A stretch of 64,000 nucleotides of DNA from Paenibacillus sp. NEAU-GSW1 (GTDB lineage Bacteria; Bacillota; Bacilli; Paenibacillales; Paenibacillaceae). This document shows, in pieces, positions 42,179-50,889 of the stretch. The notes below the pieces were generated by a model. The model was not told the DNA's origin, made no database searches, and saw only the letters and a list, made by a program, of their open reading frames with translations. The stretch spans positions 1 to 64,000 of the forward strand of contig NZ_WOVL01000019.1 of assembly GCF_009737085.1 (NCBI RefSeq), written 5' to 3'. How positions within the stretch are numbered: position 1 is the first letter of the stretch; each line of letters opens with the position of its first letter. Made by a program: the position numbers and the translations under genes.

Positions 42179-42235
42179 CAATTAAGGTTCATCTGTACGA
42201 TGAGTGAAACCATAATTGTTATCGGAGGTTTTTTT
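42179..42235 (+). terminator. Possible terminator after GH105
   Basis: CAATTAAGGTT (42179-42189) pairs with AACCATAATTG (42208-42218) with one mismatch and an inner CATC/GATG helix. A run of seven Ts starts ten bases later; an alternative AACC...GGTT hairpin abuts that run. Confidence 0.4.
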
Positions 42236-42379
42236 ATTTGGCTACTAGGATAGCAAGGATTATTAGAATTTCGCGTCGAACAAAAAGCATTAGTGGGAGG
42301 AAAGTATGCAACTATCCTCAAAAGTGCATCTGCTATCGGAATTGGATTTTAATGGAGAGCCAAGAAAGGATGAGACAAG

Positions 42380-42832
42380 ATGAGCGTAGTGATTGAAAAA
42401 GCTTCTTATGCGGATGCGGAACAAATATTGAAGCTGCAACAGCTCGCCTATCGAAGCGAAGCGTTACGCTACAACGATTTTAATATCGAACCGCTAACGC
42501 AGACGCTAGAGCAAATTCAACAACAATTTAAAGATTACAACATACTTAAAGCTTTGGCGGATGACCAAATCGTTGGTTCCGTGCGGGCGATTGACCATGA
42601 CGGGACATGCTTCATCGGCAAGCTGATGGTTCACCCTGACTTTCAAAACAAAGGCATCGGCAAACAGTTGATGAACGCCATTGAAGGTTTGTATCCAAAT
42701 GCTCGATTTGAATTATTCACTGGTAGCCAAAGCGATAAGAACATTTCTCTATACGAAAATTTAGGATATAAACCATTTCGTGAACGAAGGATTACCCCTG
42801 ATGTTAGTTTGATTTATTTAGAAAAGAGTTAA
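42380..42832 (+). CDS. GNAT-family N-acetyltransferase
   Basis: 150-residue acetyltransferase. Acetyl-CoA-binding motif A is FIGKLMVHPDFQNKGIGKQLMNAIE (Q-x2-G-x-G/A) and motif B YENLGYKPFRE. AAGGATGAG precedes the ATG. Substrate is unknown. Monocistronic with its own strong terminator. Confidence 0.85.
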   Translation: MSVVIEKASYADAEQILKLQQLAYRSEALRYNDFNIEPLTQTLEQIQQQFKDYNILKALADDQIVGSVRAIDHDGTCFIGKLMVHPDFQNKGIGKQLMNAIEGLYPNARFELFTGSQSDKNISLYENLGYKPFRERRITPDVSLIYLEKS

Positions 42833-42851
42833 TGAGCTAATGACCGTCTCT

Positions 42852-42898
42852 AATCGGCGACAGTGAGCACGTATGTGCATGCTGTCGCCGATTTTTTT
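42852..42898 (+). terminator. Strong terminator after GNAT
   Basis: AATCGGCGACAG (42852-42863) pairs with CTGTCGCCGATT (42882-42893), with an inner GCAC/GTGC helix, then Ts to 42898. Confidence 0.92.
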
Positions 42899-43023
42899 AA
42901 AAACGCTGTTTTCGTATTAATTGTTGCTATATACAGAATAAGAGGTTGAAGGTTAATAAAGTAGCCTTCAATCTCCCACTTTTTGTTGTGGAAAACACTC
43001 GATAGTTGAATTATGCTTTATCT

Positions 43024-43218
43024 TCATTTTCCTTTTCCTTTAGGTTCGGGGATGCTGTTATATAACCTTATTAATTCATTTACACAAGCTTCACTTGTAA
43101 AACTTCCATTCCCTCCGTTTACCATTTGTATATTAGCGGCTGTAAGCATTAAAATGCTTTTTGCATCTGACTCATTTAAAGCAATAATTTTTTCTCTTGT
43201 TTTCTCTAAATCCAACAT
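43024..43218 (-). CDS. Small hypothetical protein
   Basis: 64 residues (MLDLEKTREKI... ending PKGKGK). The ATG has CAGGTG about eight bases upstream on the minus strand, and the composition looks like a real soluble helical protein with a basic, Lys/Gly-rich tail. No family recognised. It lies beside decayed transposase fragments, so it may be a cargo or leftover of a mobile segment. Confidence 0.5.
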   Translation of the reverse strand: MLDLEKTREKIIALNESDAKSILMLTAANIQMVNGGNGSFTSEACVNELIRLYNSIPEPKGKGK

Positions 43219-43284
43219 AAAATTACACCTGCTTATCAAAAATTATTAAGAAACTGACCCATAGTTGAATAAATCATTATCCAA

Positions 43285-43614
43285 CTACGCACTTCTTAGC
43301 ATTTGAACGGTAGTTTTGTTCGATTTGTGACAAGCCCCAAGTAATAGACCGTCTATTCGCACTTTTCGGTCAACCTTCTTGCTTTGCTCAAGGTATCTGA
43401 ACCAATATAGATAGTTATCAAGGTACTTGGTTGCAACACCTTGGAATCGGTCCATAAAGTCTTTTAGTCGCTTATGATAAGCGTTCACATGCTGGATATG
43501 GTAAATGGATTTCTTAACCTATATCCCCTTGCGCATATTCACCATTTCGTGTTGCAGTCCTTTGTCTTTGGCGAAAATGCTTTCGCGGGCAAGTTTCTTT
43601 TCACCCAAAACACG
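43285..43614 (-). pseudogene. IS1595-type transposase C-terminal remnant 1
   Basis: Minus-strand frame from about 43614 to a stop at 43285. It reads GLQHEMVNMRKGI, an in-frame TAG (43521-43519), then [18 protein letters not shown] and [22 protein letters not shown], which I recognise as the C-terminal part of IS1595-family transposases. No N-terminal zinc domain or full catalytic core is present. Clearly broken. Confidence 0.7.
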
Positions 43615-43633
43615 CTCCAAGCACCTTTAAAAC

Positions 43634-43881
43634 TCAACAGTAAGCCATCCGTCGAAGTCTGGCGTTCGTTTTCTTCACAGAAAACAGGCGTGAGGACACC
43701 AATATGTTTCTCTTATTCGACGTTGTGTTCTCATAGTCCTTGCTGTCGAGATAGCGGAACCACGCCAAGTAATGCTCCAATCTTTCAAACGGTTATGGTA
43801 GCTGTTAACGTTCTGGATATGGTAAATGCCTTTGATCCGCTGTTTTCCATCGGACTTGAAACGGTAATGTGGCAATTAAAC
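43634..43881 (-). pseudogene. IS1595-type transposase C-terminal remnant 2
   Basis: A second, more decayed copy next to the first: IKGIYHIQNVNSYHNRLKDW is followed after a frame change and an apparent deletion of about 15 codons by YLAWFRYLDSKDYEN, ending at a stop at 43634-43636. The segment between the two motifs that is present in remnant 1 ([14 protein letters not shown]) is missing. Two related elements probably inserted here in succession. Confidence 0.65.
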
Positions 43882-43952
43882 GCCATTGCTTGCCGCGGCA
43901 GGGTTATGTTAGGATAAGTTCAACTGAATGAAGGCTGTTACGGCGGGAAAGC

Positions 43953-44008
43953 ATCCCGATCTGCTAATTTGCGCGCATATTTGCGCGGTAGCGGATCGGG
44001 ATTTTTTT
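43953..44008 (+). terminator. Terminator directly upstream of the Ser/Thr kinase gene
   Basis: ATCCCGATCTGCTA (43953-43966) pairs with TAGCGGATCGGGAT (43989-44002), one wobble, then Ts to 44008. Only 27 bp separate it from the kinase ATG, so it may be an attenuator rather than the end of an upstream unit; the upstream remnants are on the other strand. Confidence 0.8.
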
Positions 44009-44035
44009 ATGCTGACAATAAAAGGGGGACTGCGA

Positions 44036-45616
44036 ATGGATATCGAATTGCAGCCGGGAACGATATGGAACGGACGTTACAGGATAGCAGCGAAGCTGGG
44101 CAAAGGAGGAATGGGAGCTGTGTTCGCGGCGGAAGATCTGAAGCTGCAGGGCAAGCTGCGTGCGATTAAAATCGCGATGCCGTCGCCAAGCTCCGATAGA
44201 TTCGGCTATCGCGATATCTCTGAAGAAGCTCGCATGCTGCTGCGGTTAAGCCATCCAAATTTGCCGCACATCATGGATTGCTTCGGACTTGACTTGCCGG
44301 GTCAAGACATGAGCTGCGAAGCGATAGTAATGGAGTACATTCGAGGCGAGACAGCAGGAGAAAGGTTTCAACGCTACGGCCGGTGCATGCCGTTTCAGGA
44401 GGTGCTGCGAATCGGGCTTCAGCTATGTTCGGCGTTAGCCTACTTGCATCGCCAAACGCCGCAAATCATTCATCGCGATTTAAAGCCGTCAAATGTCATG
44501 ATGGAAGAGAACGGGCATGTTCGGCTTATTGATTTCGGCATTGCCCGGCACTATAAGAATGGTCAAACACAGGACACGATGCTGCTCGGCACGCCGGGCT
44601 TCGCCGCACCGGAGCAAGCGCGGCACGATGGCCAGAGCGATCCTCGCTCGGATGTGTTCGGACTCGGCGCATTGCTCTATTACTTGCTAAGCGGAGGGAA
44701 TTGCTATGATGCGAACGGTCGGGAGCGGCAGCCTGCCAGCCGGCTTCTGCAATCGGATGTGCCTGCTGGATTTATAGCCGTTCTCGAGCGGATGGTTATG
44801 TTTCGGCAGATAGACCGGTATGGCAAGATGGAGGATGTTGAATTGGCGCTGCGCATGTTTGTCAGCGAATCAAAGGCCGCTAATAATCAGCTATCGACTC
44901 AAATTGCGCAGGGTGAACGAATACATATATCGTTTGCCCCTCTATCTGCGGGCGCAGGGTCGACGTTTCTAGCCATTTCGACGGCGAAGCTGCTCGGCAC
45001 TCTAGGCATCGCTTGCGCCGCTGCGGAATATCCGTCGCCGCAGCCCGAATGGCGGGCGCTTCTCGGCATAGCTGACGAGAAGGAACAGGACGGAAAAGGC
45101 AGCGGTATTGCGGAATGGGCAAGCGATGGCGTATCATGGATGGCTCCGAAACATGGTTCGTTCAGCAATAGCGCCGAAGCATCGGAGAAGCTCGCGGTTC
45201 GTTTGCGGCGGACGGCTTGCGCCGTAACGCTGACCGACATTTCGAGCCATGCGGATCTTGCGGAAGCTCGAAGCTGGATGCTGCAATGCCGGATTGTCGC
45301 GGTCATCGCAGATCCATTCCCTGCGAAATGGAGTCTCGAACGGCTGAACTATTTTACCGAATTGGGAGAGCAATTACGTATTCGGGGCGGCAAGCTGGTG
45401 TGGATCGCCAACAAAGATTGCAAGTTTAACGGACGCTCGGAATGGATGCGCATGCTGCCCCACCGGCCAATCGCAGCGTTCCCGCTGCTGCCGGCGGAGC
45501 AGGTGCTGGATGCGATATGGAGAGGGGCTTGGCCGACGATGGATAAGAGGCTGCGCAAGGAAGCGCTGCCTGCGTTGAGGCCAATTGCGAATGAGATCAA
45601 GCGCTATGCGAAATGA
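44036..45616 (+). CDS. Ser/Thr protein kinase fused to degenerate MinD/ParA-like domain
   Basis: 526 residues. N-terminal Hanks-type kinase (about 12-280): Gly loop LGKGGMGAVF (21-30), Lys45, catalytic HRDLKPSN (146-153), DFG at 166-168, GTPGFAAPEQ activation segment. No PASTA repeats or membrane segment. The C-terminal ~210 residues resemble a MinD/CpaE-like ATPase fold, but the P-loop position reads SAGAGSTF (304-311), lacking the lysine needed for ATP binding. The ATG has AGGGGGA upstream. Followed 119 bp later by a two-component pair. Confidence 0.88.
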   Translation: MDIELQPGTIWNGRYRIAAKLGKGGMGAVFAAEDLKLQGKLRAIKIAMPSPSSDRFGYRDISEEARMLLRLSHPNLPHIMDCFGLDLPGQDMSCEAIVMEYIRGETAGERFQRYGRCMPFQEVLRIGLQLCSALAYLHRQTPQIIHRDLKPSNVMMEENGHVRLIDFGIARHYKNGQTQDTMLLGTPGFAAPEQARHDGQSDPRSDVFGLGALLYYLLSGGNCYDANGRERQPASRLLQSDVPAGFIAVLERMVMFRQIDRYGKMEDVELALRMFVSESKAANNQLSTQIAQGERIHISFAPLSAGAGSTFLAISTAKLLGTLGIACAAAEYPSPQPEWRALLGIADEKEQDGKGSGIAEWASDGVSWMAPKHGSFSNSAEASEKLAVRLRRTACAVTLTDISSHADLAEARSWMLQCRIVAVIADPFPAKWSLERLNYFTELGEQLRIRGGKLVWIANKDCKFNGRSEWMRMLPHRPIAAFPLLPAEQVLDAIWRGAWPTMDKRLRKEALPALRPIANEIKRYAK

Positions 45617-45735
45617 ATCGCAAATTATGATAAAATAGGATGGGATATTATGCAGTTGCATTTGAAAGTAAGCTTCATTATGATGAAGGAAAAATGGTCC
45701 GAAATACACAATAAGGAAGCGGGTGAACATCAAGA

Positions 45736-46434
45736 ATGAGCGATCGCGTGCTGGTAGTAGAGGATGAAGCGGGAATTTCCCGCATATTGCAGTTGGAGCT
45801 CGAGCATGAAGGCTATACGGTCGGCACAGCCGCCGACGGCAGAACCGGCTATGAAATGGCTTCTTCCGGAGAGTGGGAGCTTGTGCTGCTGGATGTGATG
45901 CTGCCGGAGCTAAACGGCATCGAGGTGCTTAGAAGATTAAGACAAGCCGGCAATCCGGTGCCGGTCATTTTGCTGACGGCAAGAGACACTGTACCCGATA
46001 AAGTAAGCGGCTTTGAGCATGGCGCCAACGATTATATTACGAAGCCTTTCGCTATGGAGGAGCTGCTGGCCCGCGTACGCAACATTTTGCGCATATTCCA
46101 ACAGTATCCAAAAGAGTCTGAGGGAACCGACCAAATTAAAGTGGGCGACTTGACGATCGAGCTGCGGACGAGAAAGGTGTTCCGCAAAGACATCGTCATC
46201 GAGTTGACCCCGCGCGAGTTTGAGCTGCTTGTGTATCTGGTTGAGAACAAAAACGTTGAAAAGTCTCGCGAGGACATTTTATCGGAAGTTTGGGGTTATG
46301 ATTTCATCGGCGAGACGAATCTCGTTGATGTTTATATTCGATATTTACGTCAAAAGCTGGACAAGGGGTATCGGCATAAGCTGATTCATACGGTACGCGG
46401 AGTCGGCTATATGATTAAGGAGCCTGAAGCATGA
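45736..46434 (+). CDS. OmpR-family response regulator (ArlR/CssR-like)
   Basis: 232 residues. Receiver with DE (10-11), phospho-acceptor Asp53 (VLLDVMLPELNG), and K at YITKPF; C-terminal winged helix (about 130-230) with REFELLVYLVENKN and YIRYLRQKLD. Overlaps the kinase gene by 4 bp (ATGA). Targets not known. Confidence 0.94.
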   Translation: MSDRVLVVEDEAGISRILQLELEHEGYTVGTAADGRTGYEMASSGEWELVLLDVMLPELNGIEVLRRLRQAGNPVPVILLTARDTVPDKVSGFEHGANDYITKPFAMEELLARVRNILRIFQQYPKESEGTDQIKVGDLTIELRTRKVFRKDIVIELTPREFELLVYLVENKNVEKSREDILSEVWGYDFIGETNLVDVYIRYLRQKLDKGYRHKLIHTVRGVGYMIKEPEA

Positions 46435-47786
46435 CGCTGCGTAAACGATTTACGCTTTTTACGATTTTTTGGTTAATCTTTATTCTTATTTTATTTAATA
46501 TATTCGTCTATTTTTATGTGATCAAAATTACGACCGAAAGCGAAGAGCGCGTGATTGGCAACAAAGTGAATCTCATGCTGGAAAATCCGCTCATCCAGAA
46601 CGGCAAGGGCATATACGATCCGGATCTGCTTAGCGAATATTATAATGTTAACGAAATGATACGGATCGTATTGCCGGACAATAGGGTCGTCAATATTACC
46701 GGCTCTGATCCCGTTCTGCTCAATTTGCCCGTTCAATTTCAAAACAACCACGATACAGGGATGATTTCCAAAGGAAATGAACGGATTTTGTACATGCGCG
46801 TACCGATTTTTGACGGCTCCAACCTCGTTGCGATGCTTGAGGTGAATCGGGTGCTAAATGAGCTTGACGATTATTTGCAAATTCTGGTCGCAGCGTTGAC
46901 GGTAACGAGCGCGGGCGCAATTCTGTTTGCGATTTTCGGAACGTATTGGTTCACGTCCAGGCTGACGGCGCCGATGCAGCAGATGGTGAATACGATGCGC
47001 GAGATCGACCGCAGCGGCAAGCTGCGCAAAATCGAGCCAAGCAGCAGCGAGGAATCGGCAGAGCTTCAGCAGCTCGTGCGGGCGTTCAATCAAATGATCG
47101 AGAGACTCGACCGCACGTTTGCCAGGCAGAAGCAATTTGTGGCCGATGCGTCGCATGAGCTGAAAACGCCGCTGACTGTCATTAGCAGTTATGCGGGGAT
47201 GTTGAAGCGCTGGGGACGCGACGATGAGAATGTTCGGAACGAAGCGATCGAGGCGATCGATCGCGAGACGACCCGGCTTCAAAGCTTGACGAAGTCGATG
47301 CTTATGCTCGCGGAAGCGGAGCAGGAGGATTGGCTTCGCCAAGAGCTGTTTGACGTCGTTCATGTGGTGAACGAGCTGGCGGGCATGCTGCAGACGACAT
47401 TCCAGCGGACTATTCGCGTTAAAGCGATGTCCAAACAGGTTCGGCTGTACGGCGATAAAGATAAAATCAGACAGCTGCTTGTCATCTTGCTCGATAATGC
47501 GATCAAGTACAGCAAGGAACCGATCGAAGTATCCGTCTCACTGATGAAAAATATTGTGAAAATCGAAGTGAAGGATAAAGGGATCGGCATTCCGGAAAAT
47601 GAAATTCCGCATATGTTCGAACGATTCTATCGTGTTGACGGCGCCCGCAGCCGGGCAACTGGGGGGGTAGGCCTTGGTCTGTCCATAGCCAAGCGAATTG
47701 TCGACCTGCACGAAGGTAAAATCGACGTTTTCAGCCTGCCGGATCTCGGAACGACAATATCGATCCAGTTTAAACAGCGGAAGTAG
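46431..47786 (+). CDS. Sensor histidine kinase (ArlS-like)
   Basis: 451 residues. Two membrane segments (about 8-31 and 148-172) enclose a ~115-residue extracytoplasmic sensor. HAMP follows, then H-box FVADASHELKTPLTV with H242, N-box LLVILLDNAIKYS, G1 DKGIGIPENE, F FERFYRVDGARS and G2 GGVGLGLSIAK. Organisation and motifs resemble ArlS of Staphylococcus. Acts with the OmpR-type regulator overlapping it. The signal is unknown. Confidence 0.94.
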   Translation: MTLRKRFTLFTIFWLIFILILFNIFVYFYVIKITTESEERVIGNKVNLMLENPLIQNGKGIYDPDLLSEYYNVNEMIRIVLPDNRVVNITGSDPVLLNLPVQFQNNHDTGMISKGNERILYMRVPIFDGSNLVAMLEVNRVLNELDDYLQILVAALTVTSAGAILFAIFGTYWFTSRLTAPMQQMVNTMREIDRSGKLRKIEPSSSEESAELQQLVRAFNQMIERLDRTFARQKQFVADASHELKTPLTVISSYAGMLKRWGRDDENVRNEAIEAIDRETTRLQSLTKSMLMLAEAEQEDWLRQELFDVVHVVNELAGMLQTTFQRTIRVKAMSKQVRLYGDKDKIRQLLVILLDNAIKYSKEPIEVSVSLMKNIVKIEVKDKGIGIPENEIPHMFERFYRVDGARSRATGGVGLGLSIAKRIVDLHEGKIDVFSLPDLGTTISIQFKQRK

Positions 47787-47803
47787 GAGAGAGGAATGGG
47801 ACG

Positions 47804-48664
47804 ATGAAATATCGGGTTGCTTCCGTGCAATATAAGCTTGCGGATATTAGCTCCTTTGACCAATTTGCCGAGCAAGTGACGCACTATGTGCGCAACGCTT
47901 CGGAGTATGGAACGCAATTTGTGCTGTTCCCTGAATTTTTGACGACGCAGCTGCTCTCGATCGGCGATGAGAGCGGCGCTGCGCTGCCGATTGAAACGCT
48001 TCCGGAATTTACGGAAGCCTACGAAGCGCTGTTTCAGCGTCTTGCGTCCGAGTATGGCGTATATATCGTAGGCGGAACGCATGTCGTAGATGCCGGCGAG
48101 GGCAAACGGCGCAATACGGCGCATTTGTTCCATCCGAACGGCAAAATCGACCGCCAGGCAAAAATTCATTTGACGCCTACCGAGGTAGCGGAGTGGAATA
48201 TGACGCCTGGCGACGGTCTGCAAGTATTCGAGACCGAATTCGGCACAATCGGAATGCTCACTTGCTATGATATTGAGTTTCCGGAAATTGTGCGGATGGC
48301 TCGGGCTAAAGGAGCCGACGTCATTTTCTGTCCGTCCTGTACGGACGACCGCCATGGCTTTTATCGCGTGCGTTATTGCTGCCATGCAAGAGCGGTCGAG
48401 AACCAAATCTATATCGTTACGACCGGCACTGTAGGCGCGCTGCGCAAAGTTGATTTTATGCGCGCCAATTACGGTCAAGCGGCTATTATTACGCCGAATG
48501 ACATCCCGTTCCCTCCAGCCGGAATATTGAGCGAGGGCGTCATTAACGACGACATGCTTGTCGTTGCCGATCTCGACTTGCAGCTGCTAGAGGATGTGCG
48601 GTCGGGAGGTTCGGTAACGACTTGGCGAGACCGCCGGACGGATCTTTATCCCGATTGGGCATAA
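47804..48664 (+). CDS. Carbon-nitrogen hydrolase (nitrilase superfamily)
   Basis: 286-residue amidase-like hydrolase. The Glu-Lys-Cys triad is visible: E44 (FPEF), K120 (AKIHLTP) and C154 (LTCYDIEFPE). Substrate cannot be told; the family includes omega-amidase and carbamoyl hydrolases. It follows the sensor kinase by 17 bp and is 44 bp ahead of a GNAT, so it may share the operon. Confidence 0.9.
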   Translation: MKYRVASVQYKLADISSFDQFAEQVTHYVRNASEYGTQFVLFPEFLTTQLLSIGDESGAALPIETLPEFTEAYEALFQRLASEYGVYIVGGTHVVDAGEGKRRNTAHLFHPNGKIDRQAKIHLTPTEVAEWNMTPGDGLQVFETEFGTIGMLTCYDIEFPEIVRMARAKGADVIFCPSCTDDRHGFYRVRYCCHARAVENQIYIVTTGTVGALRKVDFMRANYGQAAIITPNDIPFPPAGILSEGVINDDMLVVADLDLQLLEDVRSGGSVTTWRDRRTDLYPDWA

Positions 48665-48708
48665 GGCCGTGTTACTAGCATTTGCTGATAGCAGGAGGGG
48701 CCGCGATA

Positions 48709-49371
48709 ATGAAGAAAACGTTCTATGTGTTCCATAATGGAAAGCCGGCAGAAGCGGTTATTCGACGCTATACGGCAGCGGACTTCGAGGCTATGATCGA
48801 GGTGCAGCGGCAAAGCTTTCCGCCGCCTTATCCGGAAGAATTGCTGTGGAACAAAGAGCAATTGACCGAGCATATTACACGCTTTCCGGAAGGCGCATTG
48901 TGCGCGGAAGCAGGCGGCTCGATCATCGGTTCCATGACCGGACTTATTGTTGATATGGACGATTACGGACATCATCACAGCTGGGAAGAGATAACCGACA
49001 GCGGCTTTATCCGCAATCATAATCCGGGCGGCGATACGCTGTATATCGCCGATATTTGCGTCGTGCCCGCCTATCGCAAAACGGGTATCGGCAAATGGCT
49101 GATGCAGTCGATGTACGAGACTGTCGTTCATTTGGGCATTGCCCGCTTGCTTGGCGCCGGCCGAATGCCCGGCTATTCGAGCTATGCATCCGTACTGACG
49201 GCGGAACAATATTTGAGCAAGATAATGGCGGGCGAGCTTACCGATCCCGTCATTACATTTTTGCTGCGCTGCGGCAGAACGCCGGTCGGCGTGGCGGAAA
49301 ATTATTTGGACGACGAGCAGTCTTGCAATTATGCCGCCGTTATGGAATGGCGAAATCCGTTTAAGACATAG
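48709..49371 (+). CDS. GNAT-family N-acetyltransferase
   Basis: 220 residues. An acetyl-CoA motif is seen at ADICVVPAYRKTGIGKWLMQSMYE. The N-terminus and the C-terminal ~60 residues are extensions. The ATG eight bases after AGGAGGGG is chosen. The nitrilase-GNAT pairing suggests joint action on an amide or amino compound, but no substrate can be named. Confidence 0.85.
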   Translation: MKKTFYVFHNGKPAEAVIRRYTAADFEAMIEVQRQSFPPPYPEELLWNKEQLTEHITRFPEGALCAEAGGSIIGSMTGLIVDMDDYGHHHSWEEITDSGFIRNHNPGGDTLYIADICVVPAYRKTGIGKWLMQSMYETVVHLGIARLLGAGRMPGYSSYASVLTAEQYLSKIMAGELTDPVITFLLRCGRTPVGVAENYLDDEQSCNYAAVMEWRNPFKT

Positions 49372-49388
49372 AGGGGAGCAAGCATACG

Positions 49389-50069
49389 ATGACGATGAAC
49401 TACCACCGCATTACTTCGATCGAAGATCCGCATTTTGCTGCGCTGCATTCGCTTCTGGGCCGTATTTTCCCGCCGGAGGAAGTGCTTGCATATGAACGAT
49501 GGAAGGAGCCGCTGGAAGATCCGGGTATTCATGTCTACGTCGCTGTTGACGGAGAGGAAGTCGTCGGCTCGACCGAATACCGGTACTATCCGGAGCTTCG
49601 CGTTGCGATGACCGATTTTACCATTATCGGAGATCATTCGCGAGGAATTGGCCGTTTTCTAATGCGCAATCGCGAGAACGATTTGAGGCGGCTGGCGGAG
49701 CAGTCCGGCACGGAGCCGATTGGCATGTTCGCGGAAATTTACGATCCGTATTCCAGCGATGAGCAGCATTCGTTCGGCGGCGTAACGCCGATGAATCCGT
49801 TCGTCCGCCGCGAGGTGCTCTCGCATATGGGATATAAACGGCTGGCTGTCGAGTATGTCCATCCGTCATGGGATCATGAGGGTCAGGCGGTGGAAGGGCT
49901 AAACTTGAGCTTCCTTCCTGCGGATGAAGACCGTACGCATATCCCGGCCGAGCTCGTCACGCGCTTTCTCGAGGGCTATTATTCGGCGCTTCCGAATAAA
50001 CCGCAGGCTTGGCTTGATATGATGGATCGTCTTCGCGGTATGGAGCAAATCGAGCTGCTTCCGATATGA
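49389..50069 (+). CDS. GNAT-like acetyltransferase
   Basis: 226 residues. Motif A is TIIGDHSRGIGRFLMRNREN (R-x2-G-x-G) within a GNAT-like fold; a PFVRREVLSHMGYKRL region follows. GAGGGGAG lies ten bases upstream; a second ATG two codons later is possible. Divergent from the preceding GNAT in sequence. Stop overlaps the next start. Confidence 0.8.
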   Translation: MTMNYHRITSIEDPHFAALHSLLGRIFPPEEVLAYERWKEPLEDPGIHVYVAVDGEEVVGSTEYRYYPELRVAMTDFTIIGDHSRGIGRFLMRNRENDLRRLAEQSGTEPIGMFAEIYDPYSSDEQHSFGGVTPMNPFVRREVLSHMGYKRLAVEYVHPSWDHEGQAVEGLNLSFLPADEDRTHIPAELVTRFLEGYYSALPNKPQAWLDMMDRLRGMEQIELLPI

Positions 50070-50857
50070 TGCGCATTTGGTTTCGCGGGACAGGGGATTC
50101 CATGGGCGTTCCCCGCGTCTACTGTGATTGCGAGGTTTGCGGGGAAGCCCGCTCGGAGGCCGGGGGCGTCAATCGGAGGCTTCGTTCGCTCGTGCAGCTT
50201 GAAGAAACAGAGTCGGGAACGACGTTGATTGATTGCGGACCTGATTGGGGCAGACAGATGGAAGCCGCAGGCTTGCGCCAGGTTGACCGCATTCTGATCA
50301 CGCATGCTCATTTCGATCATATCGGAGGGCTTGTGGAATGGTCTGACGCATGCCGCTGGCTAGGCAAAAAGGGCGAAGCATTCGCGCCTGCCGAGGTGAT
50401 AGCTGAGATTAGCGCTCGTTTTCCGTGGCTGCACAGCCATATCCAATTTACAGCGAATGATGAGCCGATGATGCTTGGACAATGGCGCGTGACGAATTGG
50501 CGGGTCCATCACGGAAAGAACGGCTACTCGTACGCTTACCGCTTTGACCATGTTTCCGGGAAAAAGAGCTGGGTTTATTGCTCGGATGCGATCGGCTTGA
50601 CGAACGAGCAGCAAAAGCCGCTCTATGGCCTGGATCTGCTCGTGCTTGGAACCAGCTTTTATAAAGAGCATTTCGCGTATGAGACGAGGTCGGTCTATGA
50701 CGTAACGGAGGCGCTCGAGCTTGTGAAGGAATGGAAGCCGCGCCGCGTTTGTTTTACGCATATGTCGCATGATATTGATCTTCGCAAGTCGTACGGCTTG
50801 CCGGAGCATATTGCGTTTGCATCAACCGGATTAGAAATTAGGCTGGAGACGGTTTGA
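50066..50857 (+). CDS. PhnP-like metallo-beta-lactamase fold hydrolase
   Basis: 263 residues. A zinc cysteine knot VYCDCEVCGEA near residues 18-28 and the active-site THAHFDHIGG are both features of PhnP cyclic phosphodiesterases; later ligands in CSDAIG and FTHMSHD. No phosphonate genes are near, so the natural substrate is unclear. Start overlaps the previous stop (ATGA); a second ATG one codon later is equally possible. The stop codon falls inside the next promoter's -35. Confidence 0.88.
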   Translation: MMRIWFRGTGDSMGVPRVYCDCEVCGEARSEAGGVNRRLRSLVQLEETESGTTLIDCGPDWGRQMEAAGLRQVDRILITHAHFDHIGGLVEWSDACRWLGKKGEAFAPAEVIAEISARFPWLHSHIQFTANDEPMMLGQWRVTNWRVHHGKNGYSYAYRFDHVSGKKSWVYCSDAIGLTNEQQKPLYGLDLLVLGTSFYKEHFAYETRSVYDVTEALELVKEWKPRRVCFTHMSHDIDLRKSYGLPEHIAFASTGLEIRLETV

Positions 50858-50883
50858 CAAGTAAGTGTTTTCTATTTTATAGT
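50854..50883 (+). promoter_or_regulatory. Sigma-A promoter for structured RNA / mutS2-like leader
   Basis: Perfect -35 TTGACA (50854-50859), 18-bp spacer, -10 TATAGT (50878-50883). Predicted start about 50890. The nearest coding gene begins over 400 bp later. Confidence 0.75.
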
Positions 50884-50889
50884 GTTGTT

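Noticed and set aside
43474-43917. 147-codon plus-strand frame over the transposase remnants
   Set aside because: The minus strand reads clear transposase C-terminal motifs; the plus frame has no recognisable features.
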